A DNA stretch of 64,000 nt from NCBI GenBank assembly GCA_949825065.1, contig OX463852.1, positions 19,060,189-19,124,188 of the forward strand, written 5' to 3'. Positions within the stretch are counted from its first letter, which is position 1, and each line of letters opens with the position of its first letter. Both the position numbers and the translations under genes were made by a program. Below the pieces are notes generated by a model that saw nothing but the letters and a program-made list of their open reading frames with translations, was not told the DNA's origin and made no database searches. This document shows positions 20,587 through 31,920 of this stretch, piece after piece. The DNA comes from Odontocerum albicorne (taxonomy: Eukaryota; Arthropoda; Insecta; Trichoptera; Odontoceridae).

Positions 20587-20883
20587 AATATGAAGCTAGA
20601 CAAGACTTATAATCTGAATAATATGAAGTTAGACAATACTTATAATCTGAATAATATGAAGTTAGAGAAAACTTATAATCTGAATAATATGAAGTTAGAC
20701 AAGACTTATAATCTGAATAATATGAAGTTAGACAATACTTATAATCTGAATAATATGAAGTTAGAGAAGACTTATAATCTGAATAATATGAAGTTAGACA
20801 AGACTTATAATCTGAATAATATGAAGTTAGACAAGACTTATAATCTGATTAATATGAAGTTAGACAAGACTTATAATACGAGT
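20587..20883. repeat. 33-bp minisatellite with 3-unit higher-order repeat
   Basis: Nine units of 33 bp (aatatgaagttagacaagac...). Because 33 is divisible by three and no indels occurred, one plus frame stays open for 102 codons (NMKLDKTYNLN units). Diagnostic variants run DK, DN, EK, DK, DN, EK, DK, DK, DK, so units 1-3 were duplicated as a 99-bp block. The open frame needs no selection to explain it. Confidence 0.95.
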
Positions 20884-20952
20884 ATATAATTGTTGGACTA
20901 TGTAGTGAGGGGGGAAATGAAAAGGCATTAAAAGCTACCTAAGACACACTTG

Positions 20953-21122
20953 GTAGATGACCTTCATTGCCTTGTTGGAAGGACACCTGTCTTCCAGGTT
21001 GAAGGTCGCGGTTACAATTCCTGTTTGAATCAAGATATTTTTAAAACAAGGATCAAATTTGATTTTTTACTAAGGCTTCTTCAACTCTTCTCTTAGGCTC
21101 TGAAAGTGTTATATAATACAAC
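20953..21122 (+). mobile_element. SINE-1
   Basis: Head cattgccttgttggaaggac with cctgtcttccaggttgaagg and box B gtcgcggttacaattcctg. The tail is shortened (aagtgttatataatacaaca). Confidence 0.7.
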
Positions 21123-21221
21123 ACAGCAAACGACAAGGGATAGATTTGAAGAAGTTCTATTCAATGATATTAGAAACTTGTAAAGCCGCCAGACATAATT
21201 CAATGTTCCCATGCAATTGTA

Positions 21222-21350
21222 TGTTATTATATTTTTGCTATACATAATACAACCTGTTATATTTATTACAATTTGGCAATCTTTTTTAGCCTACCATAAA
21301 ATTTTTGAGGCCTTGTGGTGTTTTTACTTTCAGACCGTTTTTGAACAAAT
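21222..21350 (-). mobile_element. SINE-1 tail fragment
   Basis: Reverse complement tail and core: catacataatacaacctg-like start, then tttggcaatctttttta and gcctaccataaaatttttga. Diverged. Confidence 0.5.
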
Positions 21351-21371
21351 ATAATACAATAGACAATCCCT

Positions 21372-21768
21372 CATGGTCGTGTATGATTTAAGCCCTCCTG
21401 ATAATGGAAGATGCATGTGTGTGTATTGGTGTATTCTGTGTAAGCTGTTGCACTTTAGCAACCATACATTCTTAACAGATCAAAGTCAAAGTTCTGATGG
21501 CAAAGATATCAAATTTCAAGACAATTGGTAGGCTTACTTTGCTGCAGCCTTTCGTCAGGCAGTGTATTTTTATTTAGCGGGTTTTGACGTTGCTTAGTAG
21601 TACTTTAAAGTTTTATGATTAGCATCGTATAAGCTATAGAAAAACATAAATTTAGATGTAAACCGGTTTAAGAATAAAACCAGTCCTGATATAAATCCGC
21701 CAGAAATCGAACCTGGAATGCCCGCTTACACGGCTTCGTGAATGCTTATAGTAAGACCAAGTACACTG
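21372..21768 (-). mobile_element. SINE-2 (second tRNA-derived family)
   Basis: The reverse complement starts with a tRNA-like head (AAGCCGTGTAAGCGGGCATT, then AGGTTCGATTTCTGGCG as box B) and runs for nearly 400 bases. It aligns with 35,205-35,455 over gtgt-tgtattggt-tatt, aagctgttg-ac, gtgattg-atatgattt-caacc and the head. Distinct from SINE-1 in both head and body. Confidence 0.6.
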
Positions 21769-21770
21769 AC

Positions 21771-21850
21771 TTTTTTTTTTAAAGAAAGTTTGTCCTACAT
21801 CCGTGAGTTGGATGACAGGCGTCTTACCATCTAGCGAATCGTAACTGTAC
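21771..21850 (-). mobile_element. SINE-1 head fragment
   Basis: gttggatgacaggcgtctta and ccatctagcgaatcgt match the reverse-complement SINE-1 head. It abuts SINE-2, so one inserted next to or into the other. Confidence 0.55.
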
Positions 21851-21971
21851 GAATATACATACATAATCAGTTTATCTATAATGACATTGTATGTTTATTT
21901 TGCAACAAACGGCAACCAGCGTTCGTTTATTTATTGCGTTATTTTTGCAACCCACACGGAACAAAAATATG

Positions 21972-22095
21972 AACCTATCTTTTTGGTCGCCTTTTCATGA
22001 CTGAGGGTCCAAATTTCACAACTCTGTTTACGATGATTCTTCGCCTCTCTCTACTTTGGATCTCTTGGAGTGCTGTCGTCAAAGAGAGCCATGTT
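21972..22095 (-). mobile_element. LINE-B terminal coding fragment
   Basis: The reverse complement translates to TALQEIQSRERRRIIVNRVV then KFGPSVMKRRPKR. This is the 'TALREAEDRxxWR-IV-RV' block that ends LINE-B-type insect reverse transcriptases; the copy at 51,130-51,230 has the same block. Confidence 0.6.
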
Positions 22096-22436
22096 GTGTT
22101 CCTGAATTGATTAGATTATCGGGGAGATTATGTGCCTCTGACTTGTAAAACGTTTATTGAAATCTCGTCTATGAAGGTTTTTTGCGTACTTTTTCGTCGA
22201 GATGCTTCCTATAACTGACTGATCCTTTTTGTCTCTTTTTTAATAAATATTGAATGTGAGAGGGTCTAACGACCGTGCTCTAATGACTAACATTCACGTT
22301 AAAGAAGTAGGAGCCTCACATTTGATTCCATTTTAGATTATTTTACATATTTCTGCATTTTACTTCTAGACTGTTCAACATCTGAATTAATGTTTTTCTT
22401 ATCATATTGAATTTATAATGCTTAATGTTTGTATAT

Positions 22437-22618
22437 TGTTTATAGTTAAGGTATTAACGTTGTGGAGGTTTAAAGACATTGTAATTTATTTTATCAAACA
22501 CTGTTTATTCCACTTTTTTGTCAAACACTGTTTATTCCACTTTTTTTGTAACAGTATAACCCTACCGGTTTCAAGGCTTTCACCTCATCTTCAGGGGAGT
22601 ACAAATAAGACTAAATTC
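22437..22618 (+). mobile_element. HHP element with internal duplication
   Basis: Head (tatagttaaggtattaacgt) followed by the antisense tail unit. Within it tcaaacactgtttattccac is duplicated in tandem with a 27-bp period (22,494 and 22,521). The antisense core reads aaccggtttcaaggctttc and cctcatcttcagggg, so one base of the CTGATGA box is changed. No sense arm follows. Confidence 0.65.
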
Positions 22619-23563
22619 TGCAAGCTTAATGTCTGTATGATCATCTCAATATATATTGATTATCATAAATTCTTAAAAAACACTAGGGAAATGAAACATT
22701 GTAGCAGATTTAATATGCTGATCGTCTTGGAACTTTGACCTCCTTGCCATCCGAACTTTGAGTTTAATCTATCAAGAGTCTGTGCTTGCTGAAATGCAAC
22801 AACTTGCACACAATAAACCAATAACAAGTTCATGCGTTTTCTATCCACAGGATGACTTAAAATCATACTCGATCACGAGAGATTGTCTATTTAGACGAAT
22901 AATAAGTAATAAAATTTAAAAATTCTAAGTTGACAAGTGGTTTAAGTAGTAGAAAAATAAATAAATGGAATATACATACGAGTACATGGTATATTCCAAT
23001 TGGATTGTGTGTTTGATTTTCTTATTGGATTCTTCCATTAAATCTTGTTAATTCATTAAATATTGTTGAAAACACTAAGCAGTTTTAAAAGTTCCATACG
23101 TTATTCTAAATTGGTGACTTAAATGAGCATAAAATTGACTTCAATTATCAATGAAGGTGACAAAATTGTGAAATTTTTCTTTAAATATATCACAGGAAAA
23201 TATTGTTCTTCTTATTTAATGAATTGACGGTTTTTATTTCCTAAAACTCTACTGTAGGCTTATTAAATATTTTTTTTAATTAAACACTGCCATATATATT
23301 TAAGTGTTTGTTATGATTGCTAAAGGCGACCGGAAAATTACATTAAATTTATAAATAATATTCACATATTTGTGACTAATAATTTATAATTATTTAATCC
23401 ATGATCGATGCTGACCTTAAATAACTGAAGATGTCAAAAATATAAGTGGAAATGGCATATGTCTAGTGGCTCTAGTGCTAAAATAAATAAAAAACAGTAC
23501 TTTCATGAAAGTTTCAGTATCTAGTAAGAAAAATAATAATTATTATTATTTCTGATGTTAAGA
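22619..23563. other. AT-rich spacer
   Basis: No gene or repeat partner recognised over about 900 bases. Confidence 0.35.
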
Positions 23564-23725
23564 TAATAATAATAAAGAATGGATAATTTATATAGCGCCA
23601 TTTAGAAAGCAGACTCTCCTCAAAGGCGCAACTCGGGATCCGAGCTTAGTTTTATTGACATATTAAAAATATTACCACATAAATAATAGAAGTTAGGTGT
23701 AAGGATAGGATAGGATAGACCTCTG
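23564..23725 (+). mobile_element. RSH repeat head
   Basis: An (AATAAT)n-type start, then ggataatttatatagcgcca, the nested hairpin region (ccatttagaaagcagactct ... aaggcgc), then attgacatattaaaaatatt and ggtgtaaggatagg. About 160 bases. Confidence 0.65.
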
Positions 23726-23839
23726 TGGTCTCTTACCGAGTCATGTATTATCAGAATCTCGAATCAGTCTACAATAAGGTTATTTGTTTACGTTTTCTAT
23801 TTATCTAGTATTTGGTGAATATCTATTTAAAACTCAATG

Positions 23840-24042
23840 AAGGAATTCGGTCATATCATCTTCGTCGTTGGCTTTAAGCGTAGTATCGTCTGAAAAACTT
23901 GTACAAGAGTTTGATTTTTTTTCTTGGTGTACTCTCCATATATATGACTAAATCATGGTACAGTGTGCAGCCTTGACACACTCCTTTTTATACCTGGAAT
24001 GGTTCTGAGAGGAACTCGTCTATTCTCACAGCTGCCGTGTTT
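23840..24042 (-). mobile_element. Non-LTR reverse transcriptase domain fragment
   Basis: The reverse complement encodes AAVRIDEFLSEPFQV, a stop, then KGVCQGCTLYHDLVIYMES. This is the 'F-V-KGVRQGC-LSP-LFN-YME' region (fingers/palm) of insect non-LTR reverse transcriptases. It is the most upstream LINE region seen in the window besides 48,335-48,795. In-frame stop and missing SP/LF residues mark it as inactive. Confidence 0.7.
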
Positions 24043-24776
24043 TTTTAATATACACAATGGTTTACGCGATTATTATAATATATAAATAATAATTAATAAA
24101 ACATGACATTCCATTACGAGTTCACGGTCAACAAACCCTGCTTCGTTCGCGGTCGTTCGTTCGTTAAAAAATATTAAGTATATGCGCTACTTGAATTACG
24201 TTCCCTCGCCGTGTATTCGGAAGGAGGCAAATCGCTTAAACCGATGATTGCCAGCAAATGTTTGAATCGTCTACCCACCCCCACCCCTTGGTCTTTTGTT
24301 GAGGAATTTACAGCTTAATATAAAAACTTAATTAATTCCTTTAAATTCCTGCCTTTCAATTGACTCTCCGCCCTCGCAGGAGAACTCAATATTGGTGGAA
24401 TTTTTATAGATGTCTTTATCTTCTTCCTATCCCATCTCTTTCAGGATGTAATGAACCTTTTTCATAATCTAACTCAAATCCTTTTCGACTTGAAATTCTT
24501 TTAAAAGTTTATTAAAAGTAAGTCTTCATAGACAAACCCTTCTGAACGAGTGCGAAAATAAGAGGCATTGATTTAAAGTAGGCATGTTGTTCTACTTTAA
24601 AGCACTAAAGCAATTTTGTTTCCTTTCGGAAGTCTTTTTCTGACTACAGTTGCACGTTACTATTAATTAATCGGGATAATTGTTGAATCGGTTCATAAAA
24701 TCTCTAGTTTGTTGGATACTTATAACGAACAATATATGTTGTTGAGTTCAGGATGGTCCTTCGACATTTCCAAATA
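24043..24776. other. Spacer with a GC-richer patch
   Basis: 24,110-24,300 is somewhat GC-rich with a ttcgttcgttcgtt run. No frame or repeat partner recognised. Confidence 0.3.
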
Positions 24777-24842
24777 ATAAAAGGATAATTTATATAACGC
24801 CGTTTAGAGATCTGACTCTCAAGGTCACTATAAAAAGTATTT

Positions 24843-24922
24843 AAACCCACTACTCGTATTACTGGCTGATTAAAAATATTTCAAAATAATTGTAATCAGC
24901 TGCTAATACGAGTAGTGGGTTT
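24843..24922. repeat. 30-bp inverted duplication inside an RSH copy
   Basis: The left arm begins AAACCCACTACTCGTATTA and the right arm is its reverse complement except for three central bases; the loop is 20 bases. Other RSH copies lack the right arm, so it was copied from the left arm, as by template switching. Confidence 0.85.
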
Positions 24923-24928
24923 GAGTTG

Positions 24929-24987
24929 AGTTGAGTATAAGGATAGGAAGGTGCCGTATAAGTTGAGTATAAGGATAGGAAGGTGCC
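24929..24987. repeat. Tandem duplication, 32-bp period
   Basis: agttgagtataaggatagga plus following bases occurs twice within the RSH copy. Confidence 0.8.
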
Positions 24988-25299
24988 AAATGTGGGCATT
25001 CGATTAGGTACTTCCATGCATGTTTAGAAACACATATTTGGTAAGAAAACCGCAGAAAGTTTACCTGGGAAGACGAACTACAATGAAACCTTTGTAGAAC
25101 TTTCGATATGTGATAGTTGCATGTTCGGTTTTAGGTAGTGTAATACAGGTATTATATGTGTTATGGTCTTAGATCTTGACTGGGTATTCCTTTTTAGAAT
25201 ATTTTTTTTGGTATTTCTCCTATAACTTCGTGTTCTCGTTGCCTTTGAGAGAGATTTTATTTTTTTCCAAAATATTCTAGGATTCTATTTGTCTTTGTG

Positions 25300-25387
25300 G
25301 GAGTCGTAGAGGAAGACTGAGAAAAGTATGGTTGGGCAAAGTGAATGAAATTTTGAAGAGGTGAAGGAAATATAAGTTGATAGAAAT
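25300..25387 (+). mobile_element. LINE-A fragment, 5' part of a split copy
   Basis: cgtagaggaagactgagaaa then gtatggttgggcaaagtgaa match the LINE-A GRPRKVWLDQVN region. The copy stops where the SINE starts and its terminal block reappears after the SINE at 25,612. Confidence 0.65.
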
Positions 25388-25600
25388 GTGATGAACTCCT
25401 TGGCCTAGTTGATAAGGTGACTGTTTTTCAGTTCGTTGGTTACAGGATCGATTCCCATTGGTAATTAATTATATTACAAAGGATTCCGGTCTGATTTTCA
25501 CTTAAGGTCTCTTTAACACCTTTCTGATGTTTTGGAAAAGATAACCACATGAACATAAATTCATCAAATTGTACTGTATACAAAAAAAAAGTATTCAAAT
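25388..25600 (+). mobile_element. SINE-1 nested in LINE-A
   Basis: Full SINE-1 in the same orientation as the host LINE: ccttggcctagttgataagg (box A), ggttacaggatcgattccc (box B), ccggtctgattttcacttaa (linker) and aaattgtactgtatacaaaa (tail). Confidence 0.8.
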
Positions 25601-25611
25601 AAAAAGTTAAG

Positions 25612-25668
25612 GACTTTCTTTTTCGCCCATTCCAACAGTGAAATGGCATGATTGTATAAATGTCTATA
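25612..25668 (+). mobile_element. LINE-A terminal block, 3' part of the split copy
   Basis: ggactttctttttcgcccat then tccaacagtgaaatggcatg match the extreme LINE-A 3' end. Confidence 0.6.
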
Positions 25669-25943
25669 TGGTATATAGAAAAACACTTCAATGCGTTAAT
25701 AACATTATGTATTTGACTAACAATGCAACTTGAAATCTTTGATCCACCCCAAGTTTTCCCGTTATAGCTTAAGGGCTGAAAAATGCTTAACCCCCTTTTT
25801 CCTTCTTATATTTCTTTAACTGCAAAGCTACTCCTACCCGGAGGCAACTTTTAATTAATATTGTTTAGTGATTTTTTTACGAAACCCTTGAAATTTTATA
25901 TACAAGTATAGTAAATGGTATTACAGGGTGACTTATTTGACTT

Positions 25944-26092
25944 AATCTTGCAAATTTATCGCCATGTGATGATCTATTCCACCCAAATAGAAATATTAAG
26001 AAAATTAAAGAGTACGTATGTGAAGACCAGACTAAGTTACACCGGGTAGGATGGCAGGTATTGTCTAACCAACTGGCCCATGAAAGTCGTTA
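25944..26092 (-). mobile_element. SINE-1, internally deleted
   Basis: Reverse complement tail and core (tttatcgccatgtgatgatc, tattccacccaaatagaaat), linker (gtgaagaccagactaagtta) and head (gtctaaccaactggcccatg). The box B segment is shortened. Confidence 0.65.
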
Positions 26093-26139
26093 TATTGAAA
26101 GAGGTAATAAAGGAAAACATTCCAAATAAAAAAAAATCA

Positions 26140-26232
26140 TATACACATATCATCATCCCATACCCCTTTTGAGGTAGAGCTGAGAGGACCGATCTCTGCG
26201 CCTTTCTGTTCATGTTCTTGCCTCTCCTGTTT
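26140..26232 (-). mobile_element. LINE-A terminal fragment
   Basis: catatcatcatcccatacc then gtagagctgagaggaccgat and tctctgcgcc are the reverse-complement LINE-A 3' end. Confidence 0.55.
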
Positions 26233-26269
26233 CTCATATTTTTACCTTCCCATCAGTAAAATTTTTAAT

Positions 26270-26480
26270 TTTTTTTTTTACAATTTAGTATTGAGCTTTT
26301 TCCGGCCAATAAAATCATCTCAAGAGCGCTTGCTAACAAGTTTAACCTACAAAAAATATACAGAGGGCAAGTGACTTTTGAAGTTTGTGAAAACTTTGCC
26401 AATTGGGAGATTTATCTCAGGGAGGACGGAAGACTGTTCCATAGAAGAGATCCCGCTACCTAAAAATTCTCTTTTGAAAT
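26270..26480 (+). mobile_element. RSH-related repeat, subfamily b
   Basis: Second copy of the repeat at 17,160-17,500: atacagagggcaagtgactt, gggagatttatctcaggga, gactgttccatagaagagat, cccgctacct. Confidence 0.55.
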
Positions 26481-26559
26481 ATCTCCTTCCACTCTTGTCG
26501 GTATACCTTTTCCTAGCTGTTAATTAACTTCAGACATATATATGTTATTTATTTAGTAA

Positions 26560-26665
26560 GTTATCCATAACTCATTCTCTCAATGTGCCCAAACCATCTC
26601 AATATTGCTTTCATAATTTTACTTATACGTAAACATAAATTCTCGAGCGTTAGGAGTTATTGAAA
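26560..26665 (-). mobile_element. LINE-A fragment
   Basis: cattctctcaatgtgcccaa accatctcaa is the reverse complement of the FGHVERM-encoding block. Flanks are decayed. Confidence 0.45.
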
Positions 26666-27280
26666 AAATATAACTTAACTAAGGCCAACAACCGTATTGT
26701 CGTAGTAGAGAGTGAGGCTTATTGTATGTACTGAAAGTCTCTGGAATCAGATTACAGCTACTGTAAGACTTACACCCTCATTGCAGTATTTCAAAAAGTG
26801 ACGTGATAATCATTATGTATATATTCAATGACAGGTGATAACACTATTTACTTTTGATTTAACCTTTGTAATTCCTCCCTGGTTTTTTGGAATTGATATC
26901 ATCTAGACGAAGTAAATTGAACAATCAGACTTTATAGTTTTGCGCTAGATTTCAGAGAGTTTGATGGTATAAATGCATTCAAGAGGATTGTTAAGTTCAT
27001 ATCATTAGGTAGTTCGTATATTGAATGGTAAACGTCCATGGATTGATCTAAGGATTCTAAGGTCTTTGTAAAAAAATATTACACCTAAATGTCTTGCAAG
27101 TTGATTTATTTTTGTTGCGTACTAATTAGTGTTGAAGCCGAATAGTGCTCATATCAATTGCTCATATAAATAAAGATATCAGATAACGAAAAACTCTATC
27201 ATCATTATTTATCGATTTTCTCGTCATATTCAAGTAATTTTTTTTTGCTGGATTGCATAGTATGTAATGTATTATTCTTT
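26666..27280. other. AT-rich spacer
   Basis: No supported feature. Confidence 0.35.
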
Positions 27281-27365
27281 CGTTACATACGAATATAACC
27301 CATTAGGTTTATCGTTATATGGCAATATTTTCTAGCTATTGGGCTATATTTCAAAGAAGTCTTTT
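27281..27365 (-). mobile_element. SINE-1 tail fragment
   Basis: tttcgttacatacgaatata then cccattaggtttatcgttat and atggcaatattttctagc match the reverse-complement SINE-1 tail. Confidence 0.5.
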
Positions 27366-27770
27366 AATAATAATAAATTAACAATTTATGAAGCGCCGTT
27401 TAAAGAGCAAACTCTCCCAAAAACCGTTCTAACTAGGAACCAAAAACTTCCTGTTATTGACAGATTAAAAATATTACAAAAAATAAGGCGAGTGAAAAGA
27501 TAGAAATAGAGGGGGGGGGCTGAGACTTTCTGCATGTGTATAAGAAAAACATATTTGGTAAGAAAACCGCAATAAATCTACTAAAGGAAGACAACCTATA
27601 AATAAACCATTTGAGATCTTCCGATGTGTGATAATACCACTTTCAGCTTTAGGTGGAGTATAATATATGTGTATAGTGTCCATATACAATCATAAATTTT
27701 GATAAGATTACTAAAATGAGTTGTATTCGAGTGGTTCTTAAAGCTGCACGCGCCACTTATATATCTCACT
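27366..27770 (+). mobile_element. RSH repeat, most complete copy
   Basis: Starts with ataataataaattaacaatt, then the head hairpin (agcgccgtttaaagagcaaa), attgacagattaaaaatatt, middle (catatttggtaagaaaaccg) and the extra 3' segment found also at 56,225 and 61,145 (cataaattttgataagatta ... aagctgcacgcgccactta). The order links head, middle and tail into a unit of about 400 bp. The second stem is degraded here. Confidence 0.75.
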
Positions 27771-28053
27771 AATGAAGCAGACAAAGAGCGATTCAATCGA
27801 AATGTCACTAAAAAATGAACGTTAACCAAAAATTAAAACCTGTCAATTCATTAAATATTACGCAATAATAATAGGACCGTTGCAATAACAATATAAATAC
27901 GTTAAAATGACGAAAAATATGCTGTCATCAACGACAACCAATCAAGAAGTAGACTATGGTATACACATAGTGAAATATCGTGCACAGCTTCGTGAATACC
28001 CAAATGGCCAAAAATATAATAAACCATAATTTCTATTCAAAAGTCAAACAGAG

Positions 28054-28764
<711 letters not shown>

Positions 28765-28767
28765 GGT

Positions 28768-28832
28768 AACAGTGGGAGTTGAAAACAGTAGTAGACTAGG
28801 ATCTTACCAACTATACCATATAGGCCGTCCCC
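28768..28832 (-). mobile_element. SINE-1 head fragment at the microsatellite edge
   Basis: agtagactaggatcttacca then actataccatataggccgtc match the reverse-complement head. The remainder is missing or replaced by the (AT)n tract. Confidence 0.5.
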
Positions 28833-30580
28833 TCTATTACCTACCACGATATGTTCCGTCATGAACCAGTCATCCTGTATACTCCCTATGAAAGCTTCAA
28901 TTGGGGACGTAAAATAATGTTAGAATATTCCCATTTTGATGCCAAAAAGAGACCAATGCAACTATGAAAAAAATAGGTTCATAAAATAAAATACATTGAT
29001 TTATTTTACGAGTTTAACGACGGTTATTCCAAAAGAGATAATCGTTACATTTTCCAATTTATCCAACAAGAAAACACGTTCATCATCCCTTTTTGAATAA
29101 CCAAAAGCTTCTCCCTTCACAATGGCAACTCTTAAAGGTATTTTCGAGAAAGCTTATAAATATAGCCGTATTTATTTACGTTATATTGCCAAGTAACCGG
29201 GCTATTAGTGTTTAAAAGAATAAATTCAAAGGAAGAAGAAAAATGAAAAAAAAGCGGGGAAGAAATGAAGGAAAGAAGAAAAAGAAGTAAGCGGAGTGTG
29301 AAAATATAATGGCCAAGTAAACTTAAAGAGGAGAATGGGTAATTGGAAATTTAATTTCGTTAGAGTCTGCTACATTTTTTTTGTGTGTCATCTTGGAAGG
29401 GAAATATTTATTTTTGTTTTGTACGAATGTTTGTTTCTCATAAGAATGTTTGTTTTTTTTTAACTAGCATTTCTCTTAGTTTGTGAAGATGGGAGCGTCT
29501 ATACATATTTGTAATGAGTTCATTTAATTTGAAAGAGAAGGATAGTAAACTATTTAGTTATTTATCAAAGAAAGAGTTTAATTTATAAACAATATTAAAG
29601 CCCTTAATAATTTATAAACAATATTAAACAGTGAGTTTCATATATTAAAAGTGTTCTGAATTTATGTTCATTTCTTGACGATGTTAATATTTTATCTTTT
29701 GTTTAGTAAATGTTGCCATGGTATATAAATTATATTTAAGGGTCGTACATCGATAAAGAAATAATAATTATTGAACAAAGTAATGATTCATTTTAAAAAT
29801 ATATTAAAACCATTAATAGTAAAATTTAATAAAAAAATATTTAGAACTGATTGATTCAATTTATTTTTCAAGTCAACGCAAAAGGACATTTTAAAACATA
29901 TTTTTTTCAGTAATCTCGACCACTTTCTTTTAAAGATAGAAGAGTTTTAGAGAGCAAATTGGTGGAATTTACCCCCATTATTTAAATTTATTGAATAGCT
30001 TTTATAAAAAAATAAGCAATCGCTAAAAAAAAAAAAAAAAGAAAAACTTGTTAAAAACCTCCGATTCTTTCGACTTGAAAGGGTTTAATTAATTTCACCC
30101 CTTTTACTGAATAATCCTAAGCCAAATTAACATCCCTTAGAAGTTTTCCTTTTTATTGAATCAATTATTCAACATCAGGTTTTTTATTAACGATTTGTAA
30201 AAAATCATTAATGTTTTTCATCTTTTTTTTAATCAGAGAAATTTATATTTTTAAGTACTTAAATTTTATTGGCATTATTTATGACAATCATGTTCTTATA
30301 ACCATCTTCATTATTTTAAAATTGATTGAACTTCAATATAATACTTGGAACGACATCCTTATTACTCGTATAGTACGAGCATAAAACTATATTCGAAGGT
30401 TTTTGGGGTTTATCTCGAAATTGACAAAATAGTGGTAGGCAAACTAGTGGCCTTAAAAATAATTAATTGGTTCACACTATTTGAAAGATGTATCATTTAA
30501 ATTCGAAATGATCCTTGGTCACTAAATGACGCCGGAAAAATAATAATTGTTACTCGTATAGAAATTTAAGTTCACATTCT
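28833..30580. other. Long AT-rich spacer
   Basis: About 1.7 kb without a gene or repeat partner. A partial tandem duplication (taatttataaacaatattaa) lies at about 29,577-29,632. Poly-A and poly-T runs are frequent. Confidence 0.4.
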
Positions 30581-30582
30581 AG

Positions 30583-31095
30583 GTACATTCATACCAACAC
30601 GCCGTTTCCCTGCTGAGATTGGTAGAGAGGACAGAGCGCCATCTTGATATTCATAATCCGCCTCTTCCATATCCATACACCTTTTAATATACTCAATACG
30701 ATTTTTTTCACTTCTTATATATCCTTGTTTCAAAACATCATTCATTTGATTCAACCATACTTTTCTAAGTACCTATTCCTCTTCCATGCATTTCACTCAC
30801 GTTTGCACTATATATTTGTTTTGTAGTATTTCTTCATTTATTCGCTCCACATGCACAACTCATCCGAGAGTGCCCTTCGTCATCTTACTCCACACATCAG
30901 CCTTAAGTTAACATTCATCCCTAATGAATTATTTAAATATTCTATCACACAGTGTCACCGCATATATTATTTTTCAGTGCAGGTATTTCTAGAGCATTTA
31001 TTCAGCTCCGTTTAGTATTTTTCCACATTAACGTTTTACTTCCATATATCAAAGTTCGTACTAAAATACTGTTGTGAACCATCATCTTCAGATTT
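30583..31095 (-). mobile_element. LINE-A 3' fragment, long copy
   Basis: About 510 bases of the C-terminal region and 3' end. The reverse complement gives the MNQMNDVLKQGYIRSEKNR and RCMDMEEADYEYQDG blocks, matching QVNDVLKEGNV and RCMDVEEAKDVC in other copies, and reaches the LVPTLMYGSE-like region at about 31,045-31,070. Confidence 0.85.
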
Positions 31096-31293
31096 TAACA
31101 CTGACTTAGTTTGGTGTATTTGAGGATACATAGTTGCGCGTTGAATGTACTTCTAAGAAATTAATTTTTAATATGGTTTTTATACTTGCATATTTTTTTT
31201 CACAGAAGATTAAAATATATTATTTTGATAATTTGATTAAACCAATAAAACGTATTCTATGGGTTGGACTATTTTTAGATAAATATTTTGTTA

Positions 31294-31405
31294 AACACTC
31301 GATGTATACAGTACAATCTAGCTGGTTTATTGTCTCGAGGAAATCTCTTCCAATGAACCAGAAATATGTTAAAGAGCCTTGCATGAAAACCAAACTGAAC
31401 ATTTG
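31294..31405 (-). mobile_element. SINE-1 tail fragment
   Basis: actcgatgtatacagtacaa, ctggtttattgtctcgagga, aatctcttccaatgaaccag and gcatgaaaaccaaactgaac in reverse orientation. The head is missing. Confidence 0.65.
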
Positions 31406-31439
31406 TTAAATAAGTGCCAGTGAAAAAGTACCATCAAAG

Positions 31440-31920
31440 ATTACTATGCACCTATCAAAGGACAAGTCATCAACATTTAAATTCTTCGCACACCGCATTA
31501 ACTACGCCCTTTAAGGATGCACCAAGAAGTTAATCTTCACTTAAATTTAATTGGTATTGTATTTGAAAACGGAAGCTTTAAATCTCATGAGCCGTAAGGC
31601 GAACCAACGTTTCTATCATCCAATAATAGGAGATTACAAAGACTTTCGACTACACGCAGAAAAATATTCCTAGCTTAGTTTATCTATGATCCCAGAAATA
31701 ATGATGAAAGTCTAGAGAAGATGGTGATCAAGAGGGCAGTTGAGAGAAGGCGAGTAAAAAGAAGGTGTCCTATGGACGGATCAAATAAAGGAAATAACAG
31801 GATCCTCTTAAAACGTTGCACTTAATGGCGTATGATCAAGAGGGATCAAGACAGGTGGTGCGGCGAGTTCAAGACATAGCAGACCACAACGCTCAGCATT
31901 GGGTACTCGATGAATAAGAA
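31440..31920 (+). mobile_element. LINE-B fragment
   Basis: Translation blocks in order: STTRRKIFLA, DESLEKMVIKRAVERRRVKR, WTDQIKEITG-like (ggatcaaataaaggaaataa), SLKRCT and VQDIADHNAQHWVLDE ending in TAA at about 31,915. These form the LINE-B C-terminus with several frameshifts. It is the only copy here that keeps the natural terminal codons. Confidence 0.75.

Larger units (their letters stand above)
24777..25148 (+). mobile_element. RSH repeat, long copy with acquired inverted duplication
   Basis: Colinear with the other RSH copies: head (ggataatttatataacgccg), middle (ttggtaagaaaaccgcagaa; ctacaatgaaacctttgtag) and the end (gttcggttttaggt). It has an extra 30-base inverted duplication (24,843-24,872 and 24,893-24,922, 27 of 30 matching) and a tandem 32-bp duplication at 24,929-24,987. 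The stem CTACAA/TTTGTAG is perfect here. Confidence 0.75.

Noticed and set aside
20581..20889. Protein-coding gene with 11-residue repeats
   Set aside because: The open frame is explained by a 33-bp repeat unit without stops; no flanking gene structure supports it.
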